From: CAVQBP01 sp964448105
GTDB taxonomy: Bacteria; Bacteroidota; Ignavibacteria; Ignavibacteriales; Ignavibacteriaceae
Reading direction: 5' to 3'
DNA: 64,000 nt
Assembly (NCBI GenBank): GCA_964448105.1
Contig: CAYUVK010000005.1
Location: 1 to 64,000 of the forward strand
Shown: positions 43,408-52,373 of the stretch, in pieces
Layout of the letters: every line of letters begins with the position of its first letter
Numbering within the stretch: the stretch's first letter is position 1
Program-made: the position numbers and the translations under genes
Notes under the pieces: model-generated
Seen by the model: the letters and a program-made list of their open reading frames with translations, nothing else
What the model was told of the DNA's origin: nothing
The model's database searches: none

Positions 43408-44861
43408 AAAAGTTAACAATGATTTTCTTATTCGGGCTAATATTTTTGATTGCAAATAATATTCGTGCAGCTGAAGATGAGTGTTTAAACTGCCACGAAA
43501 CAGTCGGGGATAAACCATCGGAATTGTTTAAGAATGATATTCATCATAAAAAAGGTATTCCTTGCTCAGGCTGTCATGGCGGAAACAGTAAATCGGATGA
43601 TATGGATGCAGCAATGAATAAAGATGCCGGGTTTATTGGAGTTCCCAAAGGAAATCAAATTTCCGAAAGATGCATTATCTGTCATGCAAATCCTGAAACT
43701 ATGAAAAAATATGGTGCCGATATACCAACAAATCAAATGGAACTTTTATCAAAGAGTGTTCACGGAAGATTGTCTATTAATGGTCAGGATAGAATAGTTC
43801 AATGTATAACCTGCCATAATGCACATGGTATTGTTGAAGTTACAAATCCTGCATCACCTGTTTACCCTCTTAACCTTCCAAAAACTTGTGCAAAATGCCA
43901 CAGTAATGCAGTATACATGCGCAACTATAATCCTGCACTTGCAGTAGATCAGCTAGATAAATATAGGACAAGTATTCATGGAATTAGAAATGCTAAAGGA
44001 GATATCAAAGTTGCAGAATGTGCTAACTGTCACGGCAGCCATGGTATTCTGCCGGTCAAAGATGCAAATTCGAGTGTCTATGTAGTAAATATACCGAAGA
44101 CTTGTGCTAAGTGCCATAGTAATAAATCTTACATGAAAGAATATAATATTCCGACAAATCAGTATGAGGAGTTTTCAAAAAGTGTACACGGAGTTGATCT
44201 TCTTGAAAAACATGACTTAAGCGCACCAGCCTGCAATAGTTGTCATGGTAATCATGGTGCGGTACCACCAGGAGTTGAATCAATTTCTGAAGTGTGCGGA
44301 ACATGTCATGCATTAAATGCAGAGTTGTTTTCTGCGAGTCCCCATAAGAGAGCTTTTGATGAACATCATTATCCCGAATGTGAAACCTGCCATGGTAATC
44401 ATGGAATTGTTGTTCCAACCAACCAACTTTTGGGAGTTTCCAAAGATGCTATTTGCAGCAAATGCCATACCCCGAATGAAAACGTTAACGGTTATAAAGT
44501 TGCAAAACATATGCGGTTATTGATTGATAGTTTGAGTTACTCTGAAAATTTTGCCGATTCTTTAATAAATAATGCTGAGCAAAAAGGAATGGAAATTTCA
44601 GAGGCTAAATTTAAATTAAGAGATGTGAACCAGGCTAAACTGGAAGCAAGAACAATCGTTCATGCTTTTAATGAAGAAAAGTTTGACAGCATCGTAGTGA
44701 AAAAAGGTTTGGCTACAAGCAATATAGTAATTAATGAAGCCCAAAGTGCTATACATGAATATTATTTCCGGCGAATTGGTTTAGGTATTTCAGTATTAAT
44801 AATCAGTTTTCTAGCTTTCGTATTATATCTGTATATAAAAAGAATAGAGCGCAATAAATAA
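43404..44861 (+). CDS. 11-site multihaem cytochrome c, tail-anchored, probable c1/f substitute
   Basis: I place the start at ATG 43404, where ATGA overlaps the cytochrome b stop and yields a normal signal peptide (MKKLTMIFLFGLIFLIANN); an ATG nine bases earlier is less likely. The 485-residue protein has eleven CxxCH sites from CLNCH to CSKCH, in repeats of the type SVHG...CHNAHGI...KTCAKCHSN. An alpha-helical segment with no haem follows (about 370-450), then a C-terminal membrane helix (ISVLIISFLAFVLYLYI). No cytochrome c1 or f gene exists here, so this protein is the likely electron acceptor of the Rieske protein. Confidence 0.92.
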   Translation: MKKLTMIFLFGLIFLIANNIRAAEDECLNCHETVGDKPSELFKNDIHHKKGIPCSGCHGGNSKSDDMDAAMNKDAGFIGVPKGNQISERCIICHANPETMKKYGADIPTNQMELLSKSVHGRLSINGQDRIVQCITCHNAHGIVEVTNPASPVYPLNLPKTCAKCHSNAVYMRNYNPALAVDQLDKYRTSIHGIRNAKGDIKVAECANCHGSHGILPVKDANSSVYVVNIPKTCAKCHSNKSYMKEYNIPTNQYEEFSKSVHGVDLLEKHDLSAPACNSCHGNHGAVPPGVESISEVCGTCHALNAELFSASPHKRAFDEHHYPECETCHGNHGIVVPTNQLLGVSKDAICSKCHTPNENVNGYKVAKHMRLLIDSLSYSENFADSLINNAEQKGMEISEAKFKLRDVNQAKLEARTIVHAFNEEKFDSIVVKKGLATSNIVINEAQSAIHEYYFRRIGLGISVLIISFLAFVLYLYIKRIERNK

Positions 44862-44896
44862 TTTTTTTTAGAAATTAGATAACCAGGGAGGTTGGT

Positions 44897-46570
44897 GTGA
44901 AATCACTCTCTGAAAATTCCAGTCTTGATGAAATAGTTAGGTTCTTAGTCAAGTTAGATGAAAGAATTTCTAATATTGAAGCCCGCCTCCGGATAGCATC
45001 TTTAGAAGAACCTTATATAGAAAAAGAAGAAGTACAGAAAACTTTAGAGATTAAAGAAAATATTAGTAGAGAAGATAATCTTGAATATAGAATAGGACAA
45101 TTCTGGTTTGCAAAAGTTGGGATTGTAGTATTAATTATAGGTCTTGCTTTTCTTTTAACTTTACCTTATGAAAATTCTCCTTCTGCTTTTCCAACTATTT
45201 TAGGATATTTCCTTTCAGGCGGACTGATTGCCCTTTCACAATACTGGCGAAAAAACTTTCCTCATATAAGCGGATTTATATTGGGGGGAGGATTTGTTTT
45301 ATCTTTTTTTACCACACTGCGGTTATATTATTTCAGTTCAAACCCTACAGTAACAAATCTTAATCTTGAAATTATTCTTTTACTAATTATTAGTGGATTA
45401 ACATTAATATATTCAGTTAAAAAAGGCTCGGTATATTTAACCGCAGTAAGCCTTACGCTTGGCTACCTAACTGCTATGGTTAGTGATCTGCCATATTTTA
45501 TTTTTTTAATGCTGGTTCTGTTATCATCGCTTGTGGTTTATTTCACGCTAAAATATAAATGGAACTACCTCATTATATACGGCATAATTATCACTTATTT
45601 TATCCATCTGATTTGGTTTTTTAATAATCCTTTGCTTGGAAAACCTTTACAACCCGTATCTAATCCTGGGTTCAATGTAATATTTCTTCTTATTTATGCT
45701 TCTGTCTTTTACCTCGGCAATATTTTAAGAGATAAATCTATCTCCGAAAATATTAATGTTGTATTAATTACTGCTCTCAATACTGCAGGCGCTTATTCAA
45801 TTTTCCTGTTAATTACTTTAACAACAACACATTCTTATGTGGGTTTTTATCATCTTCTCGCTTCAATATTATTTTTAACTTTTTCAATAATTTTTTGGAT
45901 CAGAGAAAAAAGCCGGCTTTCAACATTCATAATTGCAATGTTCGGTTATCTTGCATTAAGTGTTGCAATTATAATTCAATTCCCGGTGCCCAACTTTTTT
46001 ATATGGCTTTGCTGGCAAAGTTTGCTTGTTGTTTCAACAGCTGTTTGGTTTAGATCAAAATTTATTGTAGTAACAAATTTTATAATCTATCTTTTAGTTC
46101 TTATTGCATATCTCGCAATGGAAGGAAAGATAGATGCTGTCAGCATTAGCTACGGTATAGTTGCATTGTTAAGTGCAAGGGTTTTAAACTGGAAGAAAGA
46201 CAGACTGGAATTAAGAACCGAATATATGCGTAATGCATATTTAATAATTGCACTTTTCATTATTCCATATGCACTTTTTAACTTCATTCCGGGAGGGCTT
46301 GTAAGTATATCGTGGGTTGCGTTAGCATTTTTATACTACATTTTAAGTTTATTATTAAAAAATAAGAAATACCGCTGGATGGCAATCCTTACTCTTTTAT
46401 TGACCGTTGTTTATGTATTCATTTTAGGTATCACGAGTGAGGATTTTACATACAAAATCATTTCATTTTTGGTACTTGGTGTAGTATTAGTTACAGTTTC
46501 ACTAATCTACGCACGGTCTAAATCAAAAACCGATACAGCCAAGGAAAAAGAAGAAGGGACAGGAGTATAA
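44897..46570 (+). CDS. DUF2339 polytopic membrane protein
   Basis: This 557-residue protein begins with a short coiled segment (VRFLVKLDERISNIEARL) and then has about 16 to 18 membrane helices. The segment YRIGQFWFAKVGIVVLIIGLAFLL is typical of DUF2339 proteins. Function unknown. Start is GTG with GGGAGG six bases upstream. It follows the 11-haem gene by 35 bases and may be cotranscribed, which makes an accessory role for the respiratory system thinkable but unproven. The terminator-like repeat at 46610-46691 closes the unit. Confidence 0.8.
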   Translation: MKSLSENSSLDEIVRFLVKLDERISNIEARLRIASLEEPYIEKEEVQKTLEIKENISREDNLEYRIGQFWFAKVGIVVLIIGLAFLLTLPYENSPSAFPTILGYFLSGGLIALSQYWRKNFPHISGFILGGGFVLSFFTTLRLYYFSSNPTVTNLNLEIILLLIISGLTLIYSVKKGSVYLTAVSLTLGYLTAMVSDLPYFIFLMLVLLSSLVVYFTLKYKWNYLIIYGIIITYFIHLIWFFNNPLLGKPLQPVSNPGFNVIFLLIYASVFYLGNILRDKSISENINVVLITALNTAGAYSIFLLITLTTTHSYVGFYHLLASILFLTFSIIFWIREKSRLSTFIIAMFGYLALSVAIIIQFPVPNFFIWLCWQSLLVVSTAVWFRSKFIVVTNFIIYLLVLIAYLAMEGKIDAVSISYGIVALLSARVLNWKKDRLELRTEYMRNAYLIIALFIIPYALFNFIPGGLVSISWVALAFLYYILSLLLKNKKYRWMAILTLLLTVVYVFILGITSEDFTYKIISFLVLGVVLVTVSLIYARSKSKTDTAKEKEEGTGV

Positions 46571-46609
46571 AATTATTAAATGTCATTAAGTAGCAGTGCT
46601 GGTTTTCAA

Positions 46610-46691
46610 CCCTCACCTCAATCCTCTCCCGGAGGGCGAGGAGATGATAATTCCCTTTCCATTAAGGGAAGGGATATGGTGAGGGTTTTTT
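46610..46691 (+). terminator. Composite hairpin with T-run, REP/MITE-like
   Basis: CCCTCACC (46610-46617) pairs with GGTGAGGG (46678-46685), followed by TTTTTT. Inside are CTCTCCCGGAGGGCGAG and TTCCCTT/AAGGGAA hairpins. The T-run makes it a likely terminator for the preceding cytochrome/DUF2339 unit. The compound structure and GC richness are those of an interspersed palindromic repeat. Confidence 0.65.
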
Positions 46692-46843
46692 ATTAATTTA
46701 AAAATCCCACTCTATATTATTATAGCAGGGAAAACTATCTTTAGTACATAAAATTTTCTGAACCGGTTTGCTCTTCAATCATATCATATTCTTAAACCAA
46801 CTTACTTTGGATCTTTAACTCTACTCAATTTAATTTTGTATAT

Positions 46844-47420
46844 ATGTCAATTGAAAATCTGTTAGAGAATTTACAGAAAGGGGATTTTAAATCTTTCAGG
46901 ATTTTAATTGATGAACACCAGAAAAAAGTATTAAATACTTGCTTCAGGTTTGTAAACAATTGGGAAGATGCTGAAGATTTAGCGCAGGAAGTATTCATTG
47001 AAGTTTACAAATCTATCTCTTCATTTCGCGGGGAATCAAAAATATCGACCTGGATTTATAGGATCGCAGTTACCAAATCATTGGATTTTATAAGAAAGAA
47101 GAAAAGAAAGAAACGGTTCGCAATTCTTAAAAAAGTTTTTAGTGATGATACTTTAACTGATGAAATCACTGATACTGAAAATTTAAATCCGGACACCAAA
47201 ATAGAACAAGAGGAGAGAATTCGAATTTTAAATAATGCCCTTGAGTCATTACCCGATAATCAAAGAGCTGCATTTACCCTAAGTAAATATGATGAAATGA
47301 GTTATAAAGAAATTTCAGAAATTCTAAATACAACAATTCCTTCGGTTGAATTTAATTTACAGGGCAAAAAGTAATTTAAAGAAGAAGCTCTATAAATATT
47401 ATGAAAAGAAAATAATTTGA
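46844..47420 (+). pseudogene. ECF-type sigma factor with frameshift near the C-terminus
   Basis: The frame from ATG 46844 encodes region 2 (DAEDLAQEVFIEVYKSI, FRGESKISTWIYRIAVTKSLD) and most of region 4 (DEMSYKEISEILNTTIPSVE), then goes out of frame and stops at 47372-47374. In another frame from 47354 the expected end appears: LIYRAKSNLKKKLYKYYEKK to TGA 47418-47420. A loss of two bases at about 47350 explains it, the intact text being SVES followed by LIYRAK. Only the tail of the recognition helix is altered. This may be a sequencing error or a recent lesion. The following two genes look like its regulators. Confidence 0.75.
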
Positions 47421-47472
47421 CAGCGCAGGTTTTTTCCACTAATGACGTCAAATATAATGTGTGAGGAGGAAT

Positions 47473-47811
47473 ATGAAGAAAGAAGAAAAAATAAGGCTGG
47501 AAGTAGAGAAAACACTTAATGCTTTCGATAAAATTGAAAGTATTGATGAAAATCCTTTTTTGTATACACAGATCCAATCTGAAATTAAAAGCTTACAAAT
47601 TAAAGAAAAGAGACTGATTCTTAGAGGAAATATTATTCGCCCGGTAATTTTATTCCTTATTTTGATCATAAATGTTTTTACTGCTATATTTTTCTTAAGC
47701 TTTAAAAGTGAAACTACTTCTACAAACCAAACCTATCTTTCTGCTATTTCTTCCGAATATTCAATAAGTCATTCTTATTACTCACAATTAAATAAAATGA
47801 TAGGGAATTAA
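47473..47811 (+). CDS. Putative anti-sigma factor, single membrane helix
   Basis: 112 residues starting at ATG 47473 behind AGGAGG; an upstream GTG would include that site in the coding region. A charged cytoplasmic part of about 55 residues is followed by a helix (RPVILFLILIINVFTAIFFL) and a short periplasmic tail rich in Ser, Thr and Tyr. No zinc-binding motif. Position between an ECF sigma gene and a Spy-like gene suggests an anti-sigma role. No family motif is recognised. Confidence 0.65.
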   Translation: MKKEEKIRLEVEKTLNAFDKIESIDENPFLYTQIQSEIKSLQIKEKRLILRGNIIRPVILFLILIINVFTAIFFLSFKSETTSTNQTYLSAISSEYSISHSYYSQLNKMIGN

Positions 47812-47812
47812 G

Positions 47813-48343
47813 ATGGATATTCTTGCAAAACAAAAATTGACCAACATCCTAATAGTAATTTTAGTAGTTATTAATATTGCCAGTCTTTCATTTATATGGT
47901 TTAGAGAATTAAATCATCCTCAATTACCTTCCCCACCAACTCCTCCTAACCGTGAGAATGTAAATCGTTTTCTCGATAGAGAATTGGACCTAAACGCAGA
48001 TCAAGAAAAAAAGTTTGATGAGATTCGAAAAGAACATTTTGAAGCTACAAGAAAGTTTGAGGATAAAATAGCGGAATTTAAGAAAGAAATTTTATCTGAG
48101 TCATTTAATCAAAACCCTGATATGCAAAAAATAACATCTTTAGCTGATAGTATTTGTTCGGCACAAAAAAGTTATGAGATGTTTTTATCTGGACATTTTC
48201 AAAAGCTGTCATCTATATGTAAACCGGGGCAAAGAGAAAAACTAAAAGATATTTTCTTTTCATCATTCAGCCCGAAAGAACCACCTATGCCGCCTCCTCC
48301 GCGGAGAAATATGCGGCCAGGTCATCCAAGAGCGCCACATTAG
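47813..48343 (+). CDS. Spy/CpxP-like (CnrX-like) periplasmic sensor, membrane anchored
   Basis: A 176-residue protein beginning one base after the previous stop. One N-terminal helix (NILIVILVVINIASLSFIWF) anchors it, a proline-rich linker (PSPPTPPNRENVN) follows, and the periplasmic domain is helical: FLDRELDLNADQEKKFDEIRK corresponds to the first LTxxQ-like helix of Spy/CpxP/CnrX proteins, with GQREKLKDIFF as the second. The tail is Pro/Arg/His-rich (PPMPPPPRR, RPGHPRAPH) and might bind metal. With the sigma and anti-sigma genes it makes a likely envelope or metal stress module. Confidence 0.75.
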   Translation: MDILAKQKLTNILIVILVVINIASLSFIWFRELNHPQLPSPPTPPNRENVNRFLDRELDLNADQEKKFDEIRKEHFEATRKFEDKIAEFKKEILSESFNQNPDMQKITSLADSICSAQKSYEMFLSGHFQKLSSICKPGQREKLKDIFFSSFSPKEPPMPPPPRRNMRPGHPRAPH

Positions 48344-48669
48344 TACTTATAAAAATGAATCTCCTGGCGAGGTGATACTGTGGTCTGCTTTTGTGAAAAA
48401 AATTTTGACCTCTCCTTAATAAAAGATTGACATGGCGGATCAATTTTATTCATGCATAATATGAGCAAGCAAAAAATTTTGCATGAATATATGAGTCTAT
48501 TACCTTGCACTTGATCCCGCACGTAAACTTTTTTGATTTGCTATTTAAAATTATTTTGCATTTATTTTATTGATTAAAAATCATATTCCCGAAATTTCTT
48601 TACTGCCACAAATGTATTTTATATTTTTAGTTCGTTATCAAATTATAAACATTAGAGGATGATAAAGTT
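48344..48669. other. Intergenic region
   Basis: No reading frame, hairpin with T-run or repeat stands out in this AT-rich stretch. It should hold the promoter of the alpha-amylase gene. AGAGGATGATAAAGTT upstream of ATG 48670 gives a plausible ribosome site. Confidence 0.4.
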
Positions 48670-49998
48670 ATGGGCGTTATTATGCAGGCTTTTTATTGGG
48701 ATTGTGCAAAACTTGAAAATAAAGTAGGGGAATGGTGGAATTTCATTAATAATGAAATACCTTCATTAAGTAATATCGGATTTACTGCATTATGGCTGCC
48801 TCCTGCTAATAAAGCTGCAAATCTTGGTGGTTTGTCTATGGGTTATGATCCATATGATTATTATGACCTAGGAGATATTGATCAAAAAGGATCGATAAAA
48901 ACTCTTTTCGGATCCAAAGCTGAATTGTTAAAATTAATTGGAACAGCACATAACAATAAAATGCAGGTTTATGCCGATTTGGTTTTAAATCATAACAGCG
49001 GTGCGGATGCTGAAGAAGTAAACCCGATTACCAATCAAAAAAGATGGACTAAGTTTTCGCCAAAGAGTAAAAAATTTCCACGCGATTGGAAATGTTTTCA
49101 TCCTTCTCCTTATGAAACATGGGATAACGGAACTTTTGGTGATATGCCTGATTTATGTCATCGTGATCCTTTTGTTTATACCGAACTCCTGGAATATGCA
49201 AAATGGCTGATAGAAGAAATAGGTTTTAACGGTTTCAGGTATGATTGTGTTAAAGGATATGGCGGGTGGATGGTTCGTGCAATCCAGGAATTAAGGGGAA
49301 TAAAAAATGATATAGGATATAAACCTTTTGGTGTTGGTGAATGCTGGGACAGTGATCGAAATATACAAGAATGGTTGAATGAAACAAATGCATGGTCGGA
49401 TAATCCTGCAAGTGCTTTTGATTTTCCTTTGAGATACAGACTAAAGGATCTTTGCCAGGTTTATGGTTTCAGTTTAAAAAATCTTACCGAAAGCGGAACA
49501 GTTTTAACGGATTCTCCTTCGCTTGCAGTTGCTTTTGTTGAAAATCATGATGTAGTTAGAGATGATCCCATAGTTGAAGATAAAATGCTGGCTTATGCCT
49601 TTATATTAACTCACGAGGGTTATCCCTGTGTTTTTTGGCAGGATTATTATACATGGAACCTTGCTCAAGAAGATAATCTTAGCGGTATAGCTGCACTTGT
49701 AAAAGTGCATGAAAATTATGCCGGCGGAACTACATCTGTTTTATATGTTGATGATAATCTTTATATAATGCAGCGCAACGGATTTGAAAATCAAAGCGGA
49801 TTAATTTTTGTCTTAAATAATCAGAACACCTGGAATGGAACCTCGGTTCAGACTAAATGGAAAAATACTAAATTTGTTCCAATGGCATGGAGGGGAGATG
49901 ATCTTGGAACTTCACAAGAAAAATACAGCCAGGAAAACGGCTGGTCTGATTTTTGGGCTCCTCCAAGAGGTTACTGTGTTTATGTTCCGCAAGTATAA
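48670..49998 (+). CDS. Alpha-amylase, GH13, cytoplasmic
   Basis: A 442-residue glycoside hydrolase without signal peptide, so it probably acts on internal glycogen or maltodextrins. The (beta/alpha)8 barrel motifs are VYADLVLNHNSG (region I), GFRYDCVKG with nucleophile Asp192, GVGECWD with acid/base Glu224, and VENHD with Asp294. The N-terminus QAFYWDC and the compact size resemble the plant/archaeal-type alpha-amylases. The C-terminal beta domain is short. It is a single gene. Confidence 0.93.
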   Translation: MGVIMQAFYWDCAKLENKVGEWWNFINNEIPSLSNIGFTALWLPPANKAANLGGLSMGYDPYDYYDLGDIDQKGSIKTLFGSKAELLKLIGTAHNNKMQVYADLVLNHNSGADAEEVNPITNQKRWTKFSPKSKKFPRDWKCFHPSPYETWDNGTFGDMPDLCHRDPFVYTELLEYAKWLIEEIGFNGFRYDCVKGYGGWMVRAIQELRGIKNDIGYKPFGVGECWDSDRNIQEWLNETNAWSDNPASAFDFPLRYRLKDLCQVYGFSLKNLTESGTVLTDSPSLAVAFVENHDVVRDDPIVEDKMLAYAFILTHEGYPCVFWQDYYTWNLAQEDNLSGIAALVKVHENYAGGTTSVLYVDDNLYIMQRNGFENQSGLIFVLNNQNTWNGTSVQTKWKNTKFVPMAWRGDDLGTSQEKYSQENGWSDFWAPPRGYCVYVPQV

Positions 49999-50161
49999 AA
50001 TCCAATTCTGTATTTTAAAACTTGCAAAATCTTTATTTTAAATTTCGTTCGGGTATATTTAAACCAATCTCCTGAAATTCTTTCATTTCTATTATGTGTT
50101 TTAAATAATTACTGCTTTCGGCTTTTATTACTATTTTACCAGAAATAATCAGGATAATTTT

Positions 50162-50548
50162 ATGGATCCAAAATTTGATAGTAATAAAAGAAAAGTAACA
50201 GAATTTTATGATCTTGCTTTTAATAAGTGTAAACCAAAAGAAGCCATAGAAAAATATGTGGGTGATGTTTACATTCAGCATAATCCTATGGTTCCAAATG
50301 GTAAGGATGGATTTATCAATTATTTTCTAAATCTTGCTGAAAAATACCCGGGTAAAAAAGTTCATTTTGTTAGAACTTTAGCCGAAAATGATCTGGTAGT
50401 TGTGCATTGCAAACAGGAATGGCCGGGAGATAGTGATTATGCCGGTATAGATATTTTCCGTCTTGATGAAAATGGAAAAATAGTTGAACACTGGGACGTT
50501 AACCAGCCGGTACCTGAAAAATCCGAAAATAGCAACACAATGTTTTAA
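50162..50548 (+). CDS. SnoaL-like/NTF2-fold small protein
   Basis: 128 residues with the SnoaL-like pattern: KVTEFYDLAFN, AIEKYVGDVYIQHNPMV, GKDGFINYFLNL, VVVHCKQEW and IDIFRLDENGKIVEHWDV. The fold is a cone-shaped pocket used by polyketide cyclases, isomerases and hydrolases. Here neighbours are small metabolic genes, so the substrate cannot be named. No signal peptide. Confidence 0.82.
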   Translation: MDPKFDSNKRKVTEFYDLAFNKCKPKEAIEKYVGDVYIQHNPMVPNGKDGFINYFLNLAEKYPGKKVHFVRTLAENDLVVVHCKQEWPGDSDYAGIDIFRLDENGKIVEHWDVNQPVPEKSENSNTMF

Positions 50549-50615
50549 TTTCAATTTCCTTTTTTATTAACTAAGTTTGGAAAACGTTTTCTTCCTTTAA
50601 ATATTAAATAAAATT

Positions 50616-51226
50616 ATGGATTATGAAATATTAGCCGGGTTTTTAGCAGGAATGATTATCCTTTCGGCAACACCTGGGCCCGGTGTTTTTGCTTCAATGT
50701 CCAAAGCTGTTTCCGATGGATTTAAGTCATCTCTTTTCTTTATAGGTGGATTGGTTATAGGTGACAGTATCTTTTTAATTTTTGCAGTTATCGGGATGTT
50801 GGCAATTTCAAAAATTTTGGGGGAAATGTTTTTCGTTATTAAGATTGCAGGAGGGGTCTATTTAATTTTTCTAGGGATTAAAGCTTTCTGCAAAAAACAT
50901 TTCAATCTATGTTTAAAAATAGAAATTAAAAAAAATAATTTCCAGACAATTTTAAGCGGGTTGCTGGTTACACTTGGCAACTCGAAGCCTATTTTATTTT
51001 ATGCAAGTGTTCTTTCTACTATTATTTTTTTTCAAAAATTAATTTAGCAGATATATTAATTATGATTTTATTAATAGCCTTACTCTCTTTTGCTGTTCTT
51101 GGTTCATACTGTTATTTTGCTAGTCTTTCAAGAAAATTAATTATTAAAGAAACATCACAAAAGAAAATCAATAAAATTGCCGGTGTAATAATGTCAGCAA
51201 CAGGAACTTATATTGTACTTAAATGA
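50616..51226 (+). pseudogene. LysE-family exporter with frameshift in an 8-T run
   Basis: The first frame (50616 to a TAG at 51045-51047) encodes the N-terminal four helices of a LysE/RhtB-type amino-acid exporter: ATPGPGVFASMSKAVSDGFKS is the family signature, followed by GGVYLIFLGIKAF and LLVTLGNSKPILFYASVL. From the T-run at 51025-51032 another frame continues with NLADILIMILLIALLSFAVL and GVIMSATGTYIVLK to TGA 51224-51226. One missing T restores an intact protein of about 200 residues. A homopolymer error, phase variation or true inactivation are all possible. Confidence 0.78.
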
Positions 51227-51306
51227 AGATGCTGGTGAACTAAGATGTTATAACTAATTGTTATATAAATTGTTTGGATAAAATATCTTTATTAAGGAGA
51301 ACAAAA

Positions 51307-52302
51307 ATGCAATACATGCCATCTGAATCCCGCTATAAGAATTTTGAATATATCCGCTGTGGGAAAAGCGGGCTTAAGCTTCCTCCTATTTCGCTTGGTT
51401 TGTGGCATAATTTCGGCGGAGTCGATGTTTTAGAAAACTGTCGTAGAATGATTCACAGTGCTTTTGATCTTGGTATAACTCACTTCGATCTGGCGAATAA
51501 TTATGGTCCTCCTTACGGATCTGCAGAAGAAACATTCGGACATATTCTTGGAAAATATTTAAAAAGTTATCGTGATGAATTAATTATTTCTACAAAGGCC
51601 GGCTGGGACATGTGGCCAGGTCCTTACGGAAATTTTGGTTCAAAGAAATATTTAATAGCAAGTCTTGATCAAAGCTTAAAAAGAATGGGACTCGAATACG
51701 TAGATATATTTTACCATCATCGCCCGGATCCTGAAACACCCCTTGAGGAAACCATGAATGCACTTTATCATATTGTTAGAAGTGGTAAAGCCCTGTACGT
51801 TGGTATATCTCAATACAAACCGGAAGACACAAAAAAGGCAGTAAATGCTTTAAAAGAATTAGGGATCCATCTATTAATTCACCAGCCGAAATACAGTATG
51901 TTTGAAAGATGGGTTGAAGGCGGTCTTCTTGAGGTGCTTGAAGAAGAAGGCATAGGCAGCATAGTTTTTTCTCCGTTGGCGCAGGGTCTTTTAACTAACA
52001 AATATCTAAATGGAATCCCCGAAGATTCGAGGGCTGCTAAAAAAGGTACTTTCTTAAAGCGTGAAAACATTACAGAAGAAGTAATCCAAAAAGTTAAAAA
52101 GCTTAATAACCTGGCAAAAAAACGTGAGCAGTCCTTAGCGCAAATGGCAATCGCCTGGGTTCTAAGAAAACCTGCAGTTACCTCTGCATTAATCGGTGCA
52201 AGCAAAGTATCTCAAATAGAAGATGCGGTCGGTTCTTTAAAGAATTTGAAATTTAGTGATGAAGAATTAAAATCTATTGACAAAATATTAGCAGGTAAAT
52301 AA
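51307..52302 (+). CDS. Aldo/keto reductase, YghZ-like
   Basis: 331 residues from ATG 51307, which follows AAGGAG; an in-frame upstream ATG lacks a site. The NADPH-dependent barrel shows the catalytic Asp and Tyr in HFDLANNYGPPYG, Lys in STKAGWDMWPG and His in IFYHHRPD. The opening MPSESRYKNFEYIRCGKSG and the segment AQGLLTNKYLNGIPEDSRA are typical for the YghZ group, which reduces methylglyoxal and glyceraldehyde 3-phosphate. It sits among peroxide and aldehyde defence genes. Confidence 0.92.
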   Translation: MQYMPSESRYKNFEYIRCGKSGLKLPPISLGLWHNFGGVDVLENCRRMIHSAFDLGITHFDLANNYGPPYGSAEETFGHILGKYLKSYRDELIISTKAGWDMWPGPYGNFGSKKYLIASLDQSLKRMGLEYVDIFYHHRPDPETPLEETMNALYHIVRSGKALYVGISQYKPEDTKKAVNALKELGIHLLIHQPKYSMFERWVEGGLLEVLEEEGIGSIVFSPLAQGLLTNKYLNGIPEDSRAAKKGTFLKRENITEEVIQKVKKLNNLAKKREQSLAQMAIAWVLRKPAVTSALIGASKVSQIEDAVGSLKNLKFSDEELKSIDKILAGK

Positions 52303-52373
52303 TTTTTAAAAATTTTTAGAAAAAACATTTTTAATAAAATAATTATCGGAGGGCAATATATAAATTTTTTATT

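Noticed and set aside
35135..44861. Cytochrome cluster as a nitrite reductase (NrfAH) or sulfur (Dsr) complex
   Set aside because: No CxxCK site, no NrfA-like catalytic subunit and no DsrK/DsrC-like or molybdopterin protein is present.
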